Below are positions 8,181-16,690 of a DNA stretch of 64,000 nt, piece by piece. How positions within the stretch are numbered: position 1 is the first letter of the stretch; each line of letters opens with the position of its first letter. Source of the stretch: Geothrix sp. GTDB taxonomy: Bacteria; Acidobacteriota; Holophagae; Holophagales; Holophagaceae. The stretch is taken from assembly GCF_030219325.1 (NCBI RefSeq), contig NZ_CP126625.1, positions 794,857-858,856 on the forward strand. The letters are read 5' to 3'. Under the pieces are notes generated by a model. That model had not been told where the DNA came from, made no database searches, and saw nothing but the letters and a program-made list of their open reading frames with translations. Both the position numbers and the translations under genes were made by a program.

Positions 8181-9436
8181 TGATCCCGACCCCACCTGTG
8201 GTGGCCTCCGGCTTCCGGCGGGCCTGGGCCCTGGCGCTTGGGGTGTTGATCGTCATCCTGGCGGGCCCCTTCCTGCTCCTGCCCACCCGCCTGGCCCGGG
8301 TGGCCGAGGCCTGGGCGGCGCTGCTGTTCCTGGCCCTTTGGGTCCTGATGGTGGCCCTGGTGATCGCGCGCCTGCTGTGGTCGACAACTGCGGTGTTCAC
8401 CTGGCTCGAGCGCCGCCTGCGTTCCTGGGTGGCCTGGTTCGCGGCGGACCCCGCGGGATTGTGGCTCCACTGGACCCGGCAGGCACACCGCTCCGAGATG
8501 GCCCATTGGTGCCTCGAGCAGGCGGTGGCGGCTGGCGGGGCGGAGGCGCAGTTCCAGCACGGTCTCATCTTCCTGGAAGGCAGTTTCGGTCCCAGCGGCC
8601 AGGACGCCGCCATGGAGCGCTTCCGCCAGGCTGCGGACCAGGGCCATCCCGAGGCGGCCTTCCGTCTGGCAGAGGTCCTCCGCACGGGGGCGGGCCAGAT
8701 CATCCCGGATCGTGCCGGGGCGGAGTCCTGGTACCTGCGGTCCGCCGGGTTGGGTTATGGCCCGGCGGCAGCCTGGCTGGCCCACGCCTATGGCCTGGGC
8801 GATGGGGTGCCGGCCGATGAAGTTCGGGCAAGGCGCTGGTCGGAGCAGGCGGAGCGCCTGCGCCCCCACCCGGAGCTCTCGCGCAGCGTCCTGCGGCACG
8901 ATGCCGCGCCCGAGGATCCCCTGGTGCGCCTGGTCGCCAGGACGGTCCACGGAATGGAGTCCCTCGCCGCCCGGGGCGTGGAGTATCGGGCCGGACGCTG
9001 GAGTCTGCTCCTGGGGGCCCTGGTCCTGGGAGTGGCCCTGCTGGGTACCTTCGGCTGGCTCATCTGGGCCGGGTCGTCCTCGTTGTTCCACCTGCCCCTG
9101 CTGATGGCTGCCTCCCTGCTGCTTCTGCTGGGCTGGCAGACCCGCCAGCTACGGGCGGACCGGCCACGGTCGGGCCGGGACCGGCTGCTGGAGGCGGCCG
9201 GGGCGGGGGATCCGGAAGCCTGTCACCGCCTGGGTCTGGCCTACCGCCAGGGCAGCCCCGACCGGCCCCGGGATGACCTCAGCGCCGCCCTCTGGTTCCG
9301 GAAGGCGGCGGACCTGGGTCACCGCGAGGCCATGCTGGCCCTTGCCGAGGCCTACCTGGGGGGACATGGTGTCCTGCGGGATCCCCGCGAGGCCGCCCGC
9401 TGGGCCGAAGCGGCCCGTCGCGAGTCAACTTCCTGA
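8180..9436 (+). CDS. Membrane protein with Sel1-type repeats
   Basis: A 418-aa protein with two membrane-spanning hairpins (about residues 16-70 and 275-320) separating two blocks of Sel1-like repeats. One block is ~100-210 (GAEAQFQHGLIFLEG, ADQGHPEAAFRLAEV, GLGYGPAAAWLAHAYGLGDG) and the other ~335-410 (GDPEACHRLGLAYRQG, ADLGHREAMLALAEAYLGG). Such repeats mediate protein contacts. ATG 8180 shares its first base with the TlpA stop. A GTG at 8177 is equally possible. It is coupled to tlpA, which suggests a joint envelope role. Confidence 0.75.
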   Translation: MIPTPPVVASGFRRAWALALGVLIVILAGPFLLLPTRLARVAEAWAALLFLALWVLMVALVIARLLWSTTAVFTWLERRLRSWVAWFAADPAGLWLHWTRQAHRSEMAHWCLEQAVAAGGAEAQFQHGLIFLEGSFGPSGQDAAMERFRQAADQGHPEAAFRLAEVLRTGAGQIIPDRAGAESWYLRSAGLGYGPAAAWLAHAYGLGDGVPADEVRARRWSEQAERLRPHPELSRSVLRHDAAPEDPLVRLVARTVHGMESLAARGVEYRAGRWSLLLGALVLGVALLGTFGWLIWAGSSSLFHLPLLMAASLLLLLGWQTRQLRADRPRSGRDRLLEAAGAGDPEACHRLGLAYRQGSPDRPRDDLSAALWFRKAADLGHREAMLALAEAYLGGHGVLRDPREAARWAEAARRESTS

Positions 9437-9469
9437 GTCCAGTGCCCGATGATGATGGCAGGGGGAGCC

Positions 9470-9976
9470 ATGTCCCGATCTTGGTTGGCGCTGGTGGTGC
9501 TTCTCACCCTCACGGGGTGCAGGGAGGATCCGCGCCGCATCGAGAATGAGAACCTCGGGATTGCCGTCACCTTCCCGGGACCTCCCAAGCTGCACCGGCA
9601 CACAGACCCTGGACCCTTCGGCGACGTGGAGTGGTTCGACCTGGCCATGAGCCCGGCGGGCCGCCTGGATGAGACCTTCAGCGTCGCGGTGGGCAACCTG
9701 CCTCCGGGGGACAAGGGCGGGACCACGCCCCGGGAGATCCTGACCACCTACCAGAACTTCCTCGGCTACCGGTTCGGCGCGCTCCAGCGCACGGAGCTGC
9801 CCGCGGACAAGGGGCCCGGATTCCGCTACAAGGTGAAGGGGCCCAACGGCGGCGTGGTGGAGGGCATCGTGGTCGTGCGCCGGGGGCGGCTGCACCATGC
9901 CCAGGCCATCGTGAGGAAGGAGGGCGATCCCAGGACGGAGGCCTTCCTGGGCGATCTGGAAGTCCGGACGCGCTGA
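9470..9976 (+). CDS. Predicted lipoprotein, unknown function
   Basis: A 168-aa protein. The leader MSRSWLALVVLLTLTGC carries a lipobox (LTGC), so the mature protein should start at the lipidated Cys. The body (ENENLGIAVTFPGPPKLH...) has the beta-rich look of small PsbP/DUF-type lipoproteins, but I do not recognise a family. GGGGGA precedes ATG 9470. An upstream ATG at 9449 would spoil the signal peptide. It follows the Sel1 gene by 33 bp. Confidence 0.7.
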   Translation: MSRSWLALVVLLTLTGCREDPRRIENENLGIAVTFPGPPKLHRHTDPGPFGDVEWFDLAMSPAGRLDETFSVAVGNLPPGDKGGTTPREILTTYQNFLGYRFGALQRTELPADKGPGFRYKVKGPNGGVVEGIVVVRRGRLHHAQAIVRKEGDPRTEAFLGDLEVRTR

Positions 9977-9988
9977 GCCAGCAGAGCC

Positions 9989-10630
9989 TCAGGCGTGTTC
10001 GAGCAGCGCCGCTTCCACTGCGGCGACCAGGTGCTCGGCCTCGGCATCGGGCGCCAGGTTCTGGTGCGTGCCCGGAACGGCCTCGCCGATGCCGACGAAG
10101 GGCATGCCGGCGGCCTGGGCCGCGACCAGGTCATGGGGGCGGTCGCCCACGTAGAGGTGGGGGCCCGGGCCGCCCCTCAGGGCCCGCTTCAGGAGGTCCG
10201 TCCGGTCGTGGCGCGGCAGCGAGCCCAGCCTGGGGATGACCGGGTCCACTCCCAGAACCTCGGCCTTGAAGGCCAGCAGCCCTGGCGCATTGCCGGAGAC
10301 GAGCCAGACCGGCCGGGAGGCGGCCAGCCGATGCATGCCCTCCAGGACGCCTTCGAACCTCAGCGCCCGCTGGATCCCCGGGGCGAAGGTGGCGCGGAAC
10401 CGCTCGACGCAGGCGGCCTCGTAGGCGGCGTAGCCCGCTTCATCCAGGTCGCGGCCGAAGCGCATCCGGTGCAGGTCGTCCACGATCTCCCAGTCCGTGG
10501 AGCCACGGCAGAGCCGCAGCTGCTCCAAGGTGGGAGTCGCCCCCCACAACCCGCCCAGGGCCTCGCGCAGCAGCACGAAGCCGGAGCTGAAGTGCCCCAG
10601 GGTTCCGTCGAGGTCAAAGCAGATCGGCAC
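9989..10630 (-). CDS. HAD-superfamily phosphatase (phosphoglycolate-phosphatase-like)
   Basis: A 213-aa protein with HAD motif I at the N-terminus (CFDLDGTLGHFSSG), a helical cap (about 15-85), motif II around SRPVWLVSGNAPG and motif IV YVGDRPHDLVAAQAAGMPFVG. The layout is that of Gph/Cof-like phosphatases. The substrate is not determinable. I chose GTG 10630 because GGGAG lies just upstream and the catalytic Asp then sits at residue 6, as is usual. It is convergent with the lipoprotein gene, with a 12-bp gap. Confidence 0.8.
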   Translation of the reverse strand: MPICFDLDGTLGHFSSGFVLLREALGGLWGATPTLEQLRLCRGSTDWEIVDDLHRMRFGRDLDEAGYAAYEAACVERFRATFAPGIQRALRFEGVLEGMHRLAASRPVWLVSGNAPGLLAFKAEVLGVDPVIPRLGSLPRHDRTDLLKRALRGGPGPHLYVGDRPHDLVAAQAAGMPFVGIGEAVPGTHQNLAPDAEAEHLVAAVEAALLEHA

Positions 10631-10695
10631 GACCGCACTCCCACGCTGGCCCAGGATCTCACGGGATGGCACCCTGGAAGGGAAGGTGGTACCCC

Positions 10696-11289
10696 GTGCG
10701 CCGGTTGATCGTCCTGCTCCTTTTGACTTTCTCGTTGCCGATCGGCGCCCAGGAAGGGCTCCGCTACCGGATCCAGCTCTGGATGCGCGGCGAGGAGCAG
10801 GCGATGGAGGCCCGCTTCCGGCTCCAGTCCGCCGCCGCGATCCGCAGCCACAACAAGGTGCAGAAGCCCCGCATGGGCGGGTGGCGCCTGGAGGCGGACC
10901 GCACGGAGGGCACGCCCTATGCACAGGCGATGCTGCTGGGCCGGGCCGAACGGCTGCTCTACCTCGCCGGCCCCTCGCCGCAGACCCGGCCTGAGCCCAT
11001 CGCCCTCCGCTTCGGCAACCGCAGCCTTCCCGTCTGGAGCCTCGAGATGCCGCGGGGCCTGCACGCCTCCACGGTGCTGGTGGAAGTGGCTCCGAAGCTG
11101 CTCGCCCTCTGCGACTTCAGCGTGCGGTTCGAGCAGGGGGACATCGCTCGGCTGGAATTGCACCTGGAGGGGCTGGACAGCACCGCTGGCCTCGCGCCTG
11201 CAGAAGCCGGGACCACGCTGCTCAGCACCCTCCAGGCCTGGGCCCGGGAGGCCGGGGAGGCCGCCGAGAGCACGGTGACGGTGCGCTGA
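10696..11289 (+). CDS. Exported protein of unknown function
   Basis: A 197-aa protein with a clear signal peptide (RRLIVLLLLTFSLPIGAQ) and a mixed alpha/beta body including VWSLEMPRGLHASTVLVEV. I recognise no family. GTG 10696 with a GGAAGG-like site ahead is preferred. ATG 10666 would add ten hydrophilic residues in front of the signal. It is convergent with another exported protein at 11299. Confidence 0.6.
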   Translation: MRRLIVLLLLTFSLPIGAQEGLRYRIQLWMRGEEQAMEARFRLQSAAAIRSHNKVQKPRMGGWRLEADRTEGTPYAQAMLLGRAERLLYLAGPSPQTRPEPIALRFGNRSLPVWSLEMPRGLHASTVLVEVAPKLLALCDFSVRFEQGDIARLELHLEGLDSTAGLAPAEAGTTLLSTLQAWAREAGEAAESTVTVR

Positions 11290-11298
11290 GGCGGCGCC

Positions 11299-12033
11299 CT
11301 AGAGCAGCGTGAGGGTCGTCGTCTTCTTCGTCTGGGACGAGGCACCGAAACCTGAGCTGCGATCCTCGCTGGTGGCGCGCGTGGCCACCAGGCGGTTGCC
11401 GATCCGGCTGAATTGAAGCTCCTGGGTGTTGCCGCCCTCGAAGCTGATGAACATGCGGCTACCCTTGTAGCTCACGCTGCTGGAGAAGGCCAGGGGCACG
11501 CCGTCCGCACCGACCCACACCTTGGCCTCGACCTTCAGTTCCTTGAGGTACTTTTTCTGGCTCTCGGGGATCTTCGGCGCCAGCTTCAGTACCAGGAGCC
11601 TGGCGGGCTTGCCCTGCCAGGTGTCCGCCTTCTCCTCCTGGACCTGGGCCTGGGCCAGATCGCGCAGCAGGGCCTCGGCGTGGTTCAGGGATTCCCCGAC
11701 CTCGAGGGGGTCCACGTTGCGCAGCGCGGTGCGGGTGGGGGCCGGGCGGTCGGGCTCCCGTTCCTGGGCGGCGAGTTCCTTTGCGGCCTGCTGGAGGGTG
11801 CCGCGGCCCCAGGCCACCTTGAGGCCCTGGGGGCCATCCTCGAGCTGGGCCGTGACCTTGCCCTGGCTGATGACGGGTTTCTTGTCGTCCGTGGTCTGGC
11901 GCCAGAAGCTATGGTCCAGGGTGGCCTTCACGGGCTCGGAGCCCTGGAGCTTCTGCAGGGACGAGCGCAGGTCGTCCAGGCCATTGGCCCCGAGGGGCAA
12001 GGCCAGGGATAGCAGAAGGATGGACAGACGCAT
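11299..12033 (-). CDS. Exported protein of unknown function
   Basis: A 244-aa protein with a signal peptide (MRLSILLLSLALPLGANG). The body has a Lys-rich stretch (LKVEAKVWVGADGVPLAFSS) reminiscent of outer-membrane lipoprotein-sorting (LolA-like) folds, in which such a strand is followed by a strand carrying GNTQELQFSRIG. I cannot assign a family. It is divergent from purF, with 78 bp between. Confidence 0.6.
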   Translation of the reverse strand: MRLSILLLSLALPLGANGLDDLRSSLQKLQGSEPVKATLDHSFWRQTTDDKKPVISQGKVTAQLEDGPQGLKVAWGRGTLQQAAKELAAQEREPDRPAPTRTALRNVDPLEVGESLNHAEALLRDLAQAQVQEEKADTWQGKPARLLVLKLAPKIPESQKKYLKELKVEAKVWVGADGVPLAFSSSVSYKGSRMFISFEGGNTQELQFSRIGNRLVATRATSEDRSSGFGASSQTKKTTTLTLL

Positions 12034-12111
12034 GAGGACTCCGGGCTGGACCAGGGATGCCGAAGCTACGGCCCGAGGTTCCCGGAGGTTATCCTGGGAC
12101 CCGGGGGAAGC

Positions 12112-13476
12112 ATGCCGTTCAGGGATGAATGCGGGGTTTTCGGGATCTGCCGCCAGACGGAAGCCTCCCGCCAGACCTACCTGGGTCTTTACGCCCTGCA
12201 GCACCGTGGCCAGGAGGCCGCCGGCATCTGCTCCGGTGACGACCAGGGCCTGCACCTCCACAAGGCGCAGGGCTACGTGGCGGACGTGTTCACGGAGGCG
12301 GTGCTGGACGCCCTGCCGGGCGACGCGGCCATCGGCCACACGCGCTACTCCACCACCGGCGGCAACGTGGCCTCGGCCGCCCACCCCTTCCTCATCCACG
12401 GCCGCTTCGGCCAGGTGGCCCTGTGCCACAACGGCAACCTCACCAATACCGGCGAGCTGCGCGACCGGCTCATCGCCGAGGGCCACACCTTCACCAGCCC
12501 CTCCGACAGCGAGGTCCTGCTGGCCCTCATCAACCGCGCCCAGGCCGACACGCTGGAAGATGCCGTGGTGGCGGCCCTGCGGGAGGCCAAGGGGGCCTAC
12601 TCGCTGCTGATCCTCACCGACGACGCGCTCATCGCGGCGCGGGATCCCCACGGCTTCCGGCCCCTGGCCATGGGCCACATGGGCGAGACCCACGCCTTCA
12701 GCTCGGAAACCTGCGCCTTCGACCTGGTGGGCGCCAGCTATGACCGCGACGTGGTCCCCGGGGAGATGGTGGTGGTGTCGCGGAAGACTGGCGAGATCCG
12801 GTCACGCTTCCCCCTGCCCAAGGTGCAGCCGAAGCCCTGCGTGTTCGAGCACATCTACTTCGCCCGGCCGGATTCGCTGGTCTACGGCCAGAGCGTGATG
12901 GTGGCGCGGCGCGAGATGGGGCGCCGCCTGGCTCTGCGCCATCCCGTGGAGGCCGATCTGATCGTGCCCGTGCCGGACAGCGGCGTGAGCGCGGCCCTGG
13001 GCTATTCCGAGCAGTCCGGCATCCCCTTCGACTTCGGCATCATCCGCAACCACTACGTGGGCCGCACCTTCATCGAACCCAAGCAGAACATCCGCAGCTT
13101 CGGCGTGAAGGTGAAGCTGAACCCCGTGCGGCACCTGCTGGCGGGCAAGCGCGTGGTGCTGGTGGACGACAGCATCGTGCGCGGCACCACCAGCAAGAAG
13201 ATCGTGCAGATGGTGCGCGAGGCCGGCGCCAGCGAGGTGCACATGCGCATCGCCTGCCCGCCCACGACGCACTCCTGCTTCTACGGCATCGACACGCCCA
13301 AGCGCCAGCACCTCATCGCCTCGTACATGCCCCTCGCGGAGATCACTGCCTTCGTGGAGGCGGACACGCTCGGCTACCTGAGCCTGGAGGACCTCGAAGG
13401 CTGCATGGGTGATGATGGCACCGGCTTCTGCTACGCCTGCTTCACCGGCGACTACCCGGTGGCCCCGGGCGGATGA
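12112..13476 (+). CDS. purF: Amidophosphoribosyltransferase
   Basis: A 454-aa enzyme for the first committed step of purine synthesis (PRPP plus glutamine to phosphoribosylamine). The N-terminal nucleophile is C7 in DECGVFGI, so a short propeptide is removed. HRGQEAAGI follows, and the PRPP-binding motif VVLVDDSIVRGTTS lies at about residues 348-361. Cys residues near KPCVFEH, HSCFYG and the C-terminal GFCYAC match the 4Fe-4S ligands of the Bacillus-type enzyme, which implies an oxygen-sensitive form. The ATGA overlap with the next gene indicates coupling. Confidence 0.95.
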   Translation: MPFRDECGVFGICRQTEASRQTYLGLYALQHRGQEAAGICSGDDQGLHLHKAQGYVADVFTEAVLDALPGDAAIGHTRYSTTGGNVASAAHPFLIHGRFGQVALCHNGNLTNTGELRDRLIAEGHTFTSPSDSEVLLALINRAQADTLEDAVVAALREAKGAYSLLILTDDALIAARDPHGFRPLAMGHMGETHAFSSETCAFDLVGASYDRDVVPGEMVVVSRKTGEIRSRFPLPKVQPKPCVFEHIYFARPDSLVYGQSVMVARREMGRRLALRHPVEADLIVPVPDSGVSAALGYSEQSGIPFDFGIIRNHYVGRTFIEPKQNIRSFGVKVKLNPVRHLLAGKRVVLVDDSIVRGTTSKKIVQMVREAGASEVHMRIACPPTTHSCFYGIDTPKRQHLIASYMPLAEITAFVEADTLGYLSLEDLEGCMGDDGTGFCYACFTGDYPVAPGG

Positions 13477-13805
13477 GCACCGGCCCCTCGGGCCCCCCCC
13501 AGGCCCGCTTCGAGGACGGGCTGCGTTTCCTCGCGGCCGCCCTGGCACTGGACATCGACCATCGGAACAGCGCCGCCATCGTCTCGGCCGGCTGCGATGC
13601 CATCCAGTGCTTCCTCGCCGTCTTCGAGGCGGCGGCCCGTCACCATTTACCGGACCCCGCAGGCGAGACAGCCCGCCTGCGGGGCCAGCTCGAGGCCCTG
13701 CTTACGCCCAGGCAGTCCCCGGAAGCCGCAGCCCGCCATGCCCTCGAGGCTGCCCGGCTGGCGCGGGATCAGGCCTCCCGCCTGCTGCCTCGCCTCCTCG
13801 GCTGA
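13473..13805 (+). CDS. Small helical protein coupled to purF
   Basis: A 110-aa protein, almost entirely helical and Ala/Arg/Leu-rich (ARHALEAARLARDQASRLL), overlapping the purF stop by ATGA. The pattern of a compact helical bundle with a central C-D-A-I-Q-C helix is faintly reminiscent of HEPN or DUF-type bundles, but no motif is diagnostic. Function unknown. Confidence 0.55.
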   Translation: MSTGPSGPPQARFEDGLRFLAAALALDIDHRNSAAIVSAGCDAIQCFLAVFEAAARHHLPDPAGETARLRGQLEALLTPRQSPEAAARHALEAARLARDQASRLLPRLLG

Positions 13806-13807
13806 GA

Positions 13808-14185
13808 TTAGAAATTCACACTGCCCAAAGGGACGTTCTGCGGCACGGGATTCCCGCCGAAGCGTTCCACCGGCAGCGCCGCCGAAGCGAGGTTCCCGGC
13901 GGGGACGGTGGCCCCCTGGGAGCGCCAGAACCGCCGGAGGTCCTCGCGGAACCAGACGATGAACTCCTGGAAGGCCACCTGGCGCAGTTCCTCCCGCGTG
14001 AGCTCGCCGAACACCTCCACCACGGCCGAGGCGGAGGCCTCGGGCACGCGGAAGGTCTTCCAGGGCCTCGAGTCACCCTCCGCGCGCGCCAGCACCCTCG
14101 TCAGGAAGACTCCATCGCGCCCGGGCAGAGGCGGCTCCCCGGCCAGCAGGCCGGAGGCGAGGCAGAGGCAGATCAGGGCGCGCAT
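13808..14185 (-). CDS. Small exported protein of unknown function
   Basis: A 125-aa protein with a signal peptide (MRALICLCLASGLLAG) and a helical middle rich in aromatic and basic residues (FQEFIVWFREDLRRFWRS). No family recognised. It is convergent with the gene at 13473 (2-bp gap) and divergent from miaA. Confidence 0.55.
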   Translation of the reverse strand: MRALICLCLASGLLAGEPPLPGRDGVFLTRVLARAEGDSRPWKTFRVPEASASAVVEVFGELTREELRQVAFQEFIVWFREDLRRFWRSQGATVPAGNLASAALPVERFGGNPVPQNVPLGSVNF

Positions 14186-14257
14186 GGACTTGATATGGTG
14201 CCAGAGATGCCGAGGTTCCCGTCCCAACCGGCCGGGGTCTGCTGATAGGTTTGACCC

Positions 14258-15139
14258 ATGCCCATCGCCATCCTCGGACCCACGGCCTCCGGCAAATCCG
14301 CCGTGGCCGTGGCCGTGGCGCGCCGCCTCGGGGGCGCCGTGGTCAACGGCGATCCCTTCCAGGCCATCCAGGGGCTGGCCATCGGCACTGGGCAGCCGGA
14401 CGCGGCCGAGCAGGGCGGGGTGCCGCACCTGGGCTACGGAGCGCTGCCCCTCTCGGCCCGCCCCAATCCCAAAGCCTTCGGGGCATCGGTCAGGGGGTGG
14501 CTGGCCGAGGCTTCCAAACCGGTGCTGGTGACGGGATCCGGTCTGTACCTGCGGGGCATCTGGGACCAGCTCTCGGATCTGCCCCCGGTCGATCCGGCGC
14601 TGGTGGACCGGGTCCGATCCTGGGGGGTCCGGCTGGGCGTGCCCACCCTTCACCGCTATCTGGCGGCCGTGGATCCGGCCCGCGCCGCGGCCCTGCACCC
14701 CCACGACGCAGCCCGGGTCCAGCGGGCCCTGGGTCTCCACTTGGCGACCGGTGGCGCCCCGTCGGAGTTTCTCTCCAGACCGGCCACCGGCGTTCCCCCG
14801 GGATGGCGGGTGCTGGTGGTCGCGCCCGGCCGCGAGCGCCGCCGCGAGCGCGTGGTGGCGAGGGTGGCCGCGCAGGTGGCGGCAGGCTGGCTGGACGAGG
14901 TGGCGGGCCTGGTGGCGACCGGCCATGCCGACGACCTGAGGGCCCTCCGGCCCCTGGGCTATGCGGCCTGGATGGCGGGCGGCGATCCCCATGCGACCCG
15001 GCTCGACGTGATCCAGGAGACCCAGGCCTACGCCAAGCGCCAGGCCACCTGGTTCCGCAACCAGCTGCCGGAGGCGCCGGTCTGGGATCCGGATCTGGAG
15101 CCGCTGGGGGCGGCCTTCGAGCGGCTGGGGCTGGGATGA
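14258..15139 (+). CDS. miaA: tRNA dimethylallyltransferase (divergent MiaA)
   Basis: A 293-aa enzyme expected to transfer a dimethylallyl group to A37 of tRNAs reading UNN codons. The P-loop GPTASGKS opens the protein, VTGSGLYLRGI matches the conserved GGTGLY block, and QETQAYAKRQATWFRNQ matches the C-terminal motif. The DSxQxY and GTAKP motifs are degenerate here (GDPFQAIQGLAIGTGQP). No other family fits better. There is ATGA overlap with the next gene. Confidence 0.85.
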   Translation: MPIAILGPTASGKSAVAVAVARRLGGAVVNGDPFQAIQGLAIGTGQPDAAEQGGVPHLGYGALPLSARPNPKAFGASVRGWLAEASKPVLVTGSGLYLRGIWDQLSDLPPVDPALVDRVRSWGVRLGVPTLHRYLAAVDPARAAALHPHDAARVQRALGLHLATGGAPSEFLSRPATGVPPGWRVLVVAPGRERRRERVVARVAAQVAAGWLDEVAGLVATGHADDLRALRPLGYAAWMAGGDPHATRLDVIQETQAYAKRQATWFRNQLPEAPVWDPDLEPLGAAFERLGLG

Positions 15140-15888
15140 GGCCGGAGAGCTGGTACGAGGGCCGGACCTCGCTGGAGCTGCTGCGGGGGGAAGGCTGGGC
15201 CTGGATAGGTCTGCGCTCGGGCGACGGCCTGAACCGCCTGCACAGCGACCTGCTGGTGGCCCTGGACCAGCTGTTCATCGAGCTGCGCTGGGCAGGGACG
15301 CGCCGTGTGGCCCTCAGCGCCGCGGGGTGGATGGCAGGCGTGCCGTCCGGGCTTTGCCTGGACAGCACGCAGGGGGCTCCGGGGGGGACATCGCTGGCAT
15401 CAGCGAGCAGGCGGTCCCCCCCGGCTGCGTTAGCACGCGGGCACCACTTCTCCGCCGGGGCCGATCTGCACGAGGTGGGCGCGCTGGATGCCGTGTCCGC
15501 CGAACCCTTCTCCCGGCGCGGTCAGCGGGTCATGGCGCACCTGCTCTGGTCCGGCTGGCGCAGCCTCACCCTGATTTCCGGCGTGGCCATGGGGGGCGGC
15601 TGCGACCTCGCCCTGCACGGCCAGGAGCGCTGGGCCGTGGCGGCCGATGCCGAAGGCCGGCACGGCCTGCGGCTGGCCCATCCCGCCGCGAAGCACGGCA
15701 TCCTCACGGGTTTCGGGGGCACCGTGCGGCTGCCCGAAATCCTGGGGCGCCGCGGGGCGGACCGCCTGTTCCGGGATTTCGAGACCTGGAGTGAGACCAC
15801 GGCCCTGCAGCTGGGTGCCATCCATCGGGTGGTAGCTCCAACCGCGATCGGTTCGGAGGTCCACGTATGGCTGGCAGGATCCGGCTAG
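15136..15888 (+). CDS. Enoyl-CoA hydratase/isomerase-fold protein with in-frame insertion
   Basis: A 250-aa crotonase-fold protein. The oxyanion-hole segments are HHFSAGADL (103-111) and GVAMGGGCDLAL (149-160), and GILTGFGGTVRLPEILG follows. The usual first catalytic Glu position is Asp in GGGCDL, and the second lies in PAAKHG with no acidic residue, so classic hydratase activity is doubtful. Residues 65-102 form a low-complexity insert exactly where the fold normally passes directly from beta-strand RRVALSAAG to HHFSAG. The DNA encoding it is a palindromic repeat (see 15328-15441). Start ATG 15136 overlaps the miaA stop. Confidence 0.75.
   Translation: MRPESWYEGRTSLELLRGEGWAWIGLRSGDGLNRLHSDLLVALDQLFIELRWAGTRRVALSAAGWMAGVPSGLCLDSTQGAPGGTSLASASRRSPPAALARGHHFSAGADLHEVGALDAVSAEPFSRRGQRVMAHLLWSGWRSLTLISGVAMGGGCDLALHGQERWAVAADAEGRHGLRLAHPAAKHGILTGFGGTVRLPEILGRRGADRLFRDFETWSETTALQLGAIHRVVAPTAIGSEVHVWLAGSG
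15328..15441 (+). repeat. In-frame two-hairpin palindromic element inside the crotonase-fold gene
   Basis: A 114-bp (38-codon) segment. Hairpin 1 is GTGCCGTCCGGGC-TTT-GCCTGGACAGCAC (about 15340-15367). Hairpin 2 has a perfect 11-bp stem CCGGGGGGGAC (15379-15389) / GTCCCCCCCGG (15414-15424) enclosing the 6-bp stem TCGCTG-GCAT-CAGCGA. It is flanked by CGCGGG on both sides (15321-15326 and 15436-15441). Removing it restores a continuous crotonase fold. The same order of blocks recurs at 42714-42779. Confidence 0.6.
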
Positions 15889-15891
15889 AAG

Positions 15892-16662
15892 CTAATGGCG
15901 CGCCGCTGCAAGGATCGGAAGGGCCATGATGAGCAGCGGGATCAGGCAGCAGCAGGCCAGGAAGAGAGGCGTCAGCACGGCGCAGATGCCGCGCCAGGTA
16001 TCCGTTTTGTGCATGCGGGCCAGGCCCATGCCCGTGACGATCAGGCCGGCGATCTGGATCAGCATCCCGATCAAGGGGATGAATCCGCCGAGTTGCAGGA
16101 AGGCGTGGGCATAGCCGTAGGCCCGGATGCTCTGGCTGGTGCCCACGCCAGGCTTGAGTCCACCCCACAGCCAAAGGAAGAAGTGGTTGAAGGCGCCGCC
16201 GATGACCATGCCCAGGAAGCTGAATAGGGGCAGGAGCAGCAGGGTCGCGCCGAAAATCACAGGCAGGACCGCGGCGATGGCCTTGCCGTCGCCCTTTCCG
16301 GTCTGTTCGAGGGCCGCGAACATGGCGCCCATCCCCAGGAGGAGGAAGGCCATTGCGGCGAGCAGGAACGCGGGGATGGAGAGCAGGAGCAGGAAGCGCC
16401 AGGGTGCGCCCAGCCCTTCTGTGACGGGCACGCGGTCGAACAGTTCCATGGGGTTGCTGAACACCAGCCGGAACATGCCGCCCACCCGGGACCAGAAGGT
16501 GGGGAAGGTCTCGGGATCCTCGAAGGGCACGGGTCGCAGCGCCGGCAGGAGCGCCTGAGGCTCCTCGGCGAAGGGAGGTGGCATGGGCGGCAGGTTTGCC
16601 GGGGGCTCATTCAGCTGAATGACCGGGGGGATCGCATCGTTGGGGCCGGTGATCTCGCTCAT
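15892..16662 (-). CDS. YIP1-family membrane protein
   Basis: A 256-aa protein with a Pro-rich cytoplasmic N-terminus (residues 1-55), then the YIP1 block MFRLVFSNPMELFDRV, followed by about five hydrophobic spans ending in a Cys-rich span (LTPLFLACCCLIPLLIMALP). It is a paralog of the partial gene at the left edge. Start ATG 16662 lies behind CTCCGGAG. It is convergent with the crotonase-fold gene (3-bp gap). Molecular role unknown. Confidence 0.78.
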   Translation of the reverse strand: MSEITGPNDAIPPVIQLNEPPANLPPMPPPFAEEPQALLPALRPVPFEDPETFPTFWSRVGGMFRLVFSNPMELFDRVPVTEGLGAPWRFLLLLSIPAFLLAAMAFLLLGMGAMFAALEQTGKGDGKAIAAVLPVIFGATLLLLPLFSFLGMVIGGAFNHFFLWLWGGLKPGVGTSQSIRAYGYAHAFLQLGGFIPLIGMLIQIAGLIVTGMGLARMHKTDTWRGICAVLTPLFLACCCLIPLLIMALPILAAARH

Positions 16663-16690
16663 CCGTCGCTCCGGAGGTTGAGGTACGCTA

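Noticed and set aside
15136-15888. Frameshift or sequencing error explaining the odd segment of the crotonase-fold gene
   Set aside because: The frame is intact on both sides of the segment, the segment is exactly 114 bp and palindromic, and the fold resumes in the same frame. An insertion explains this better.
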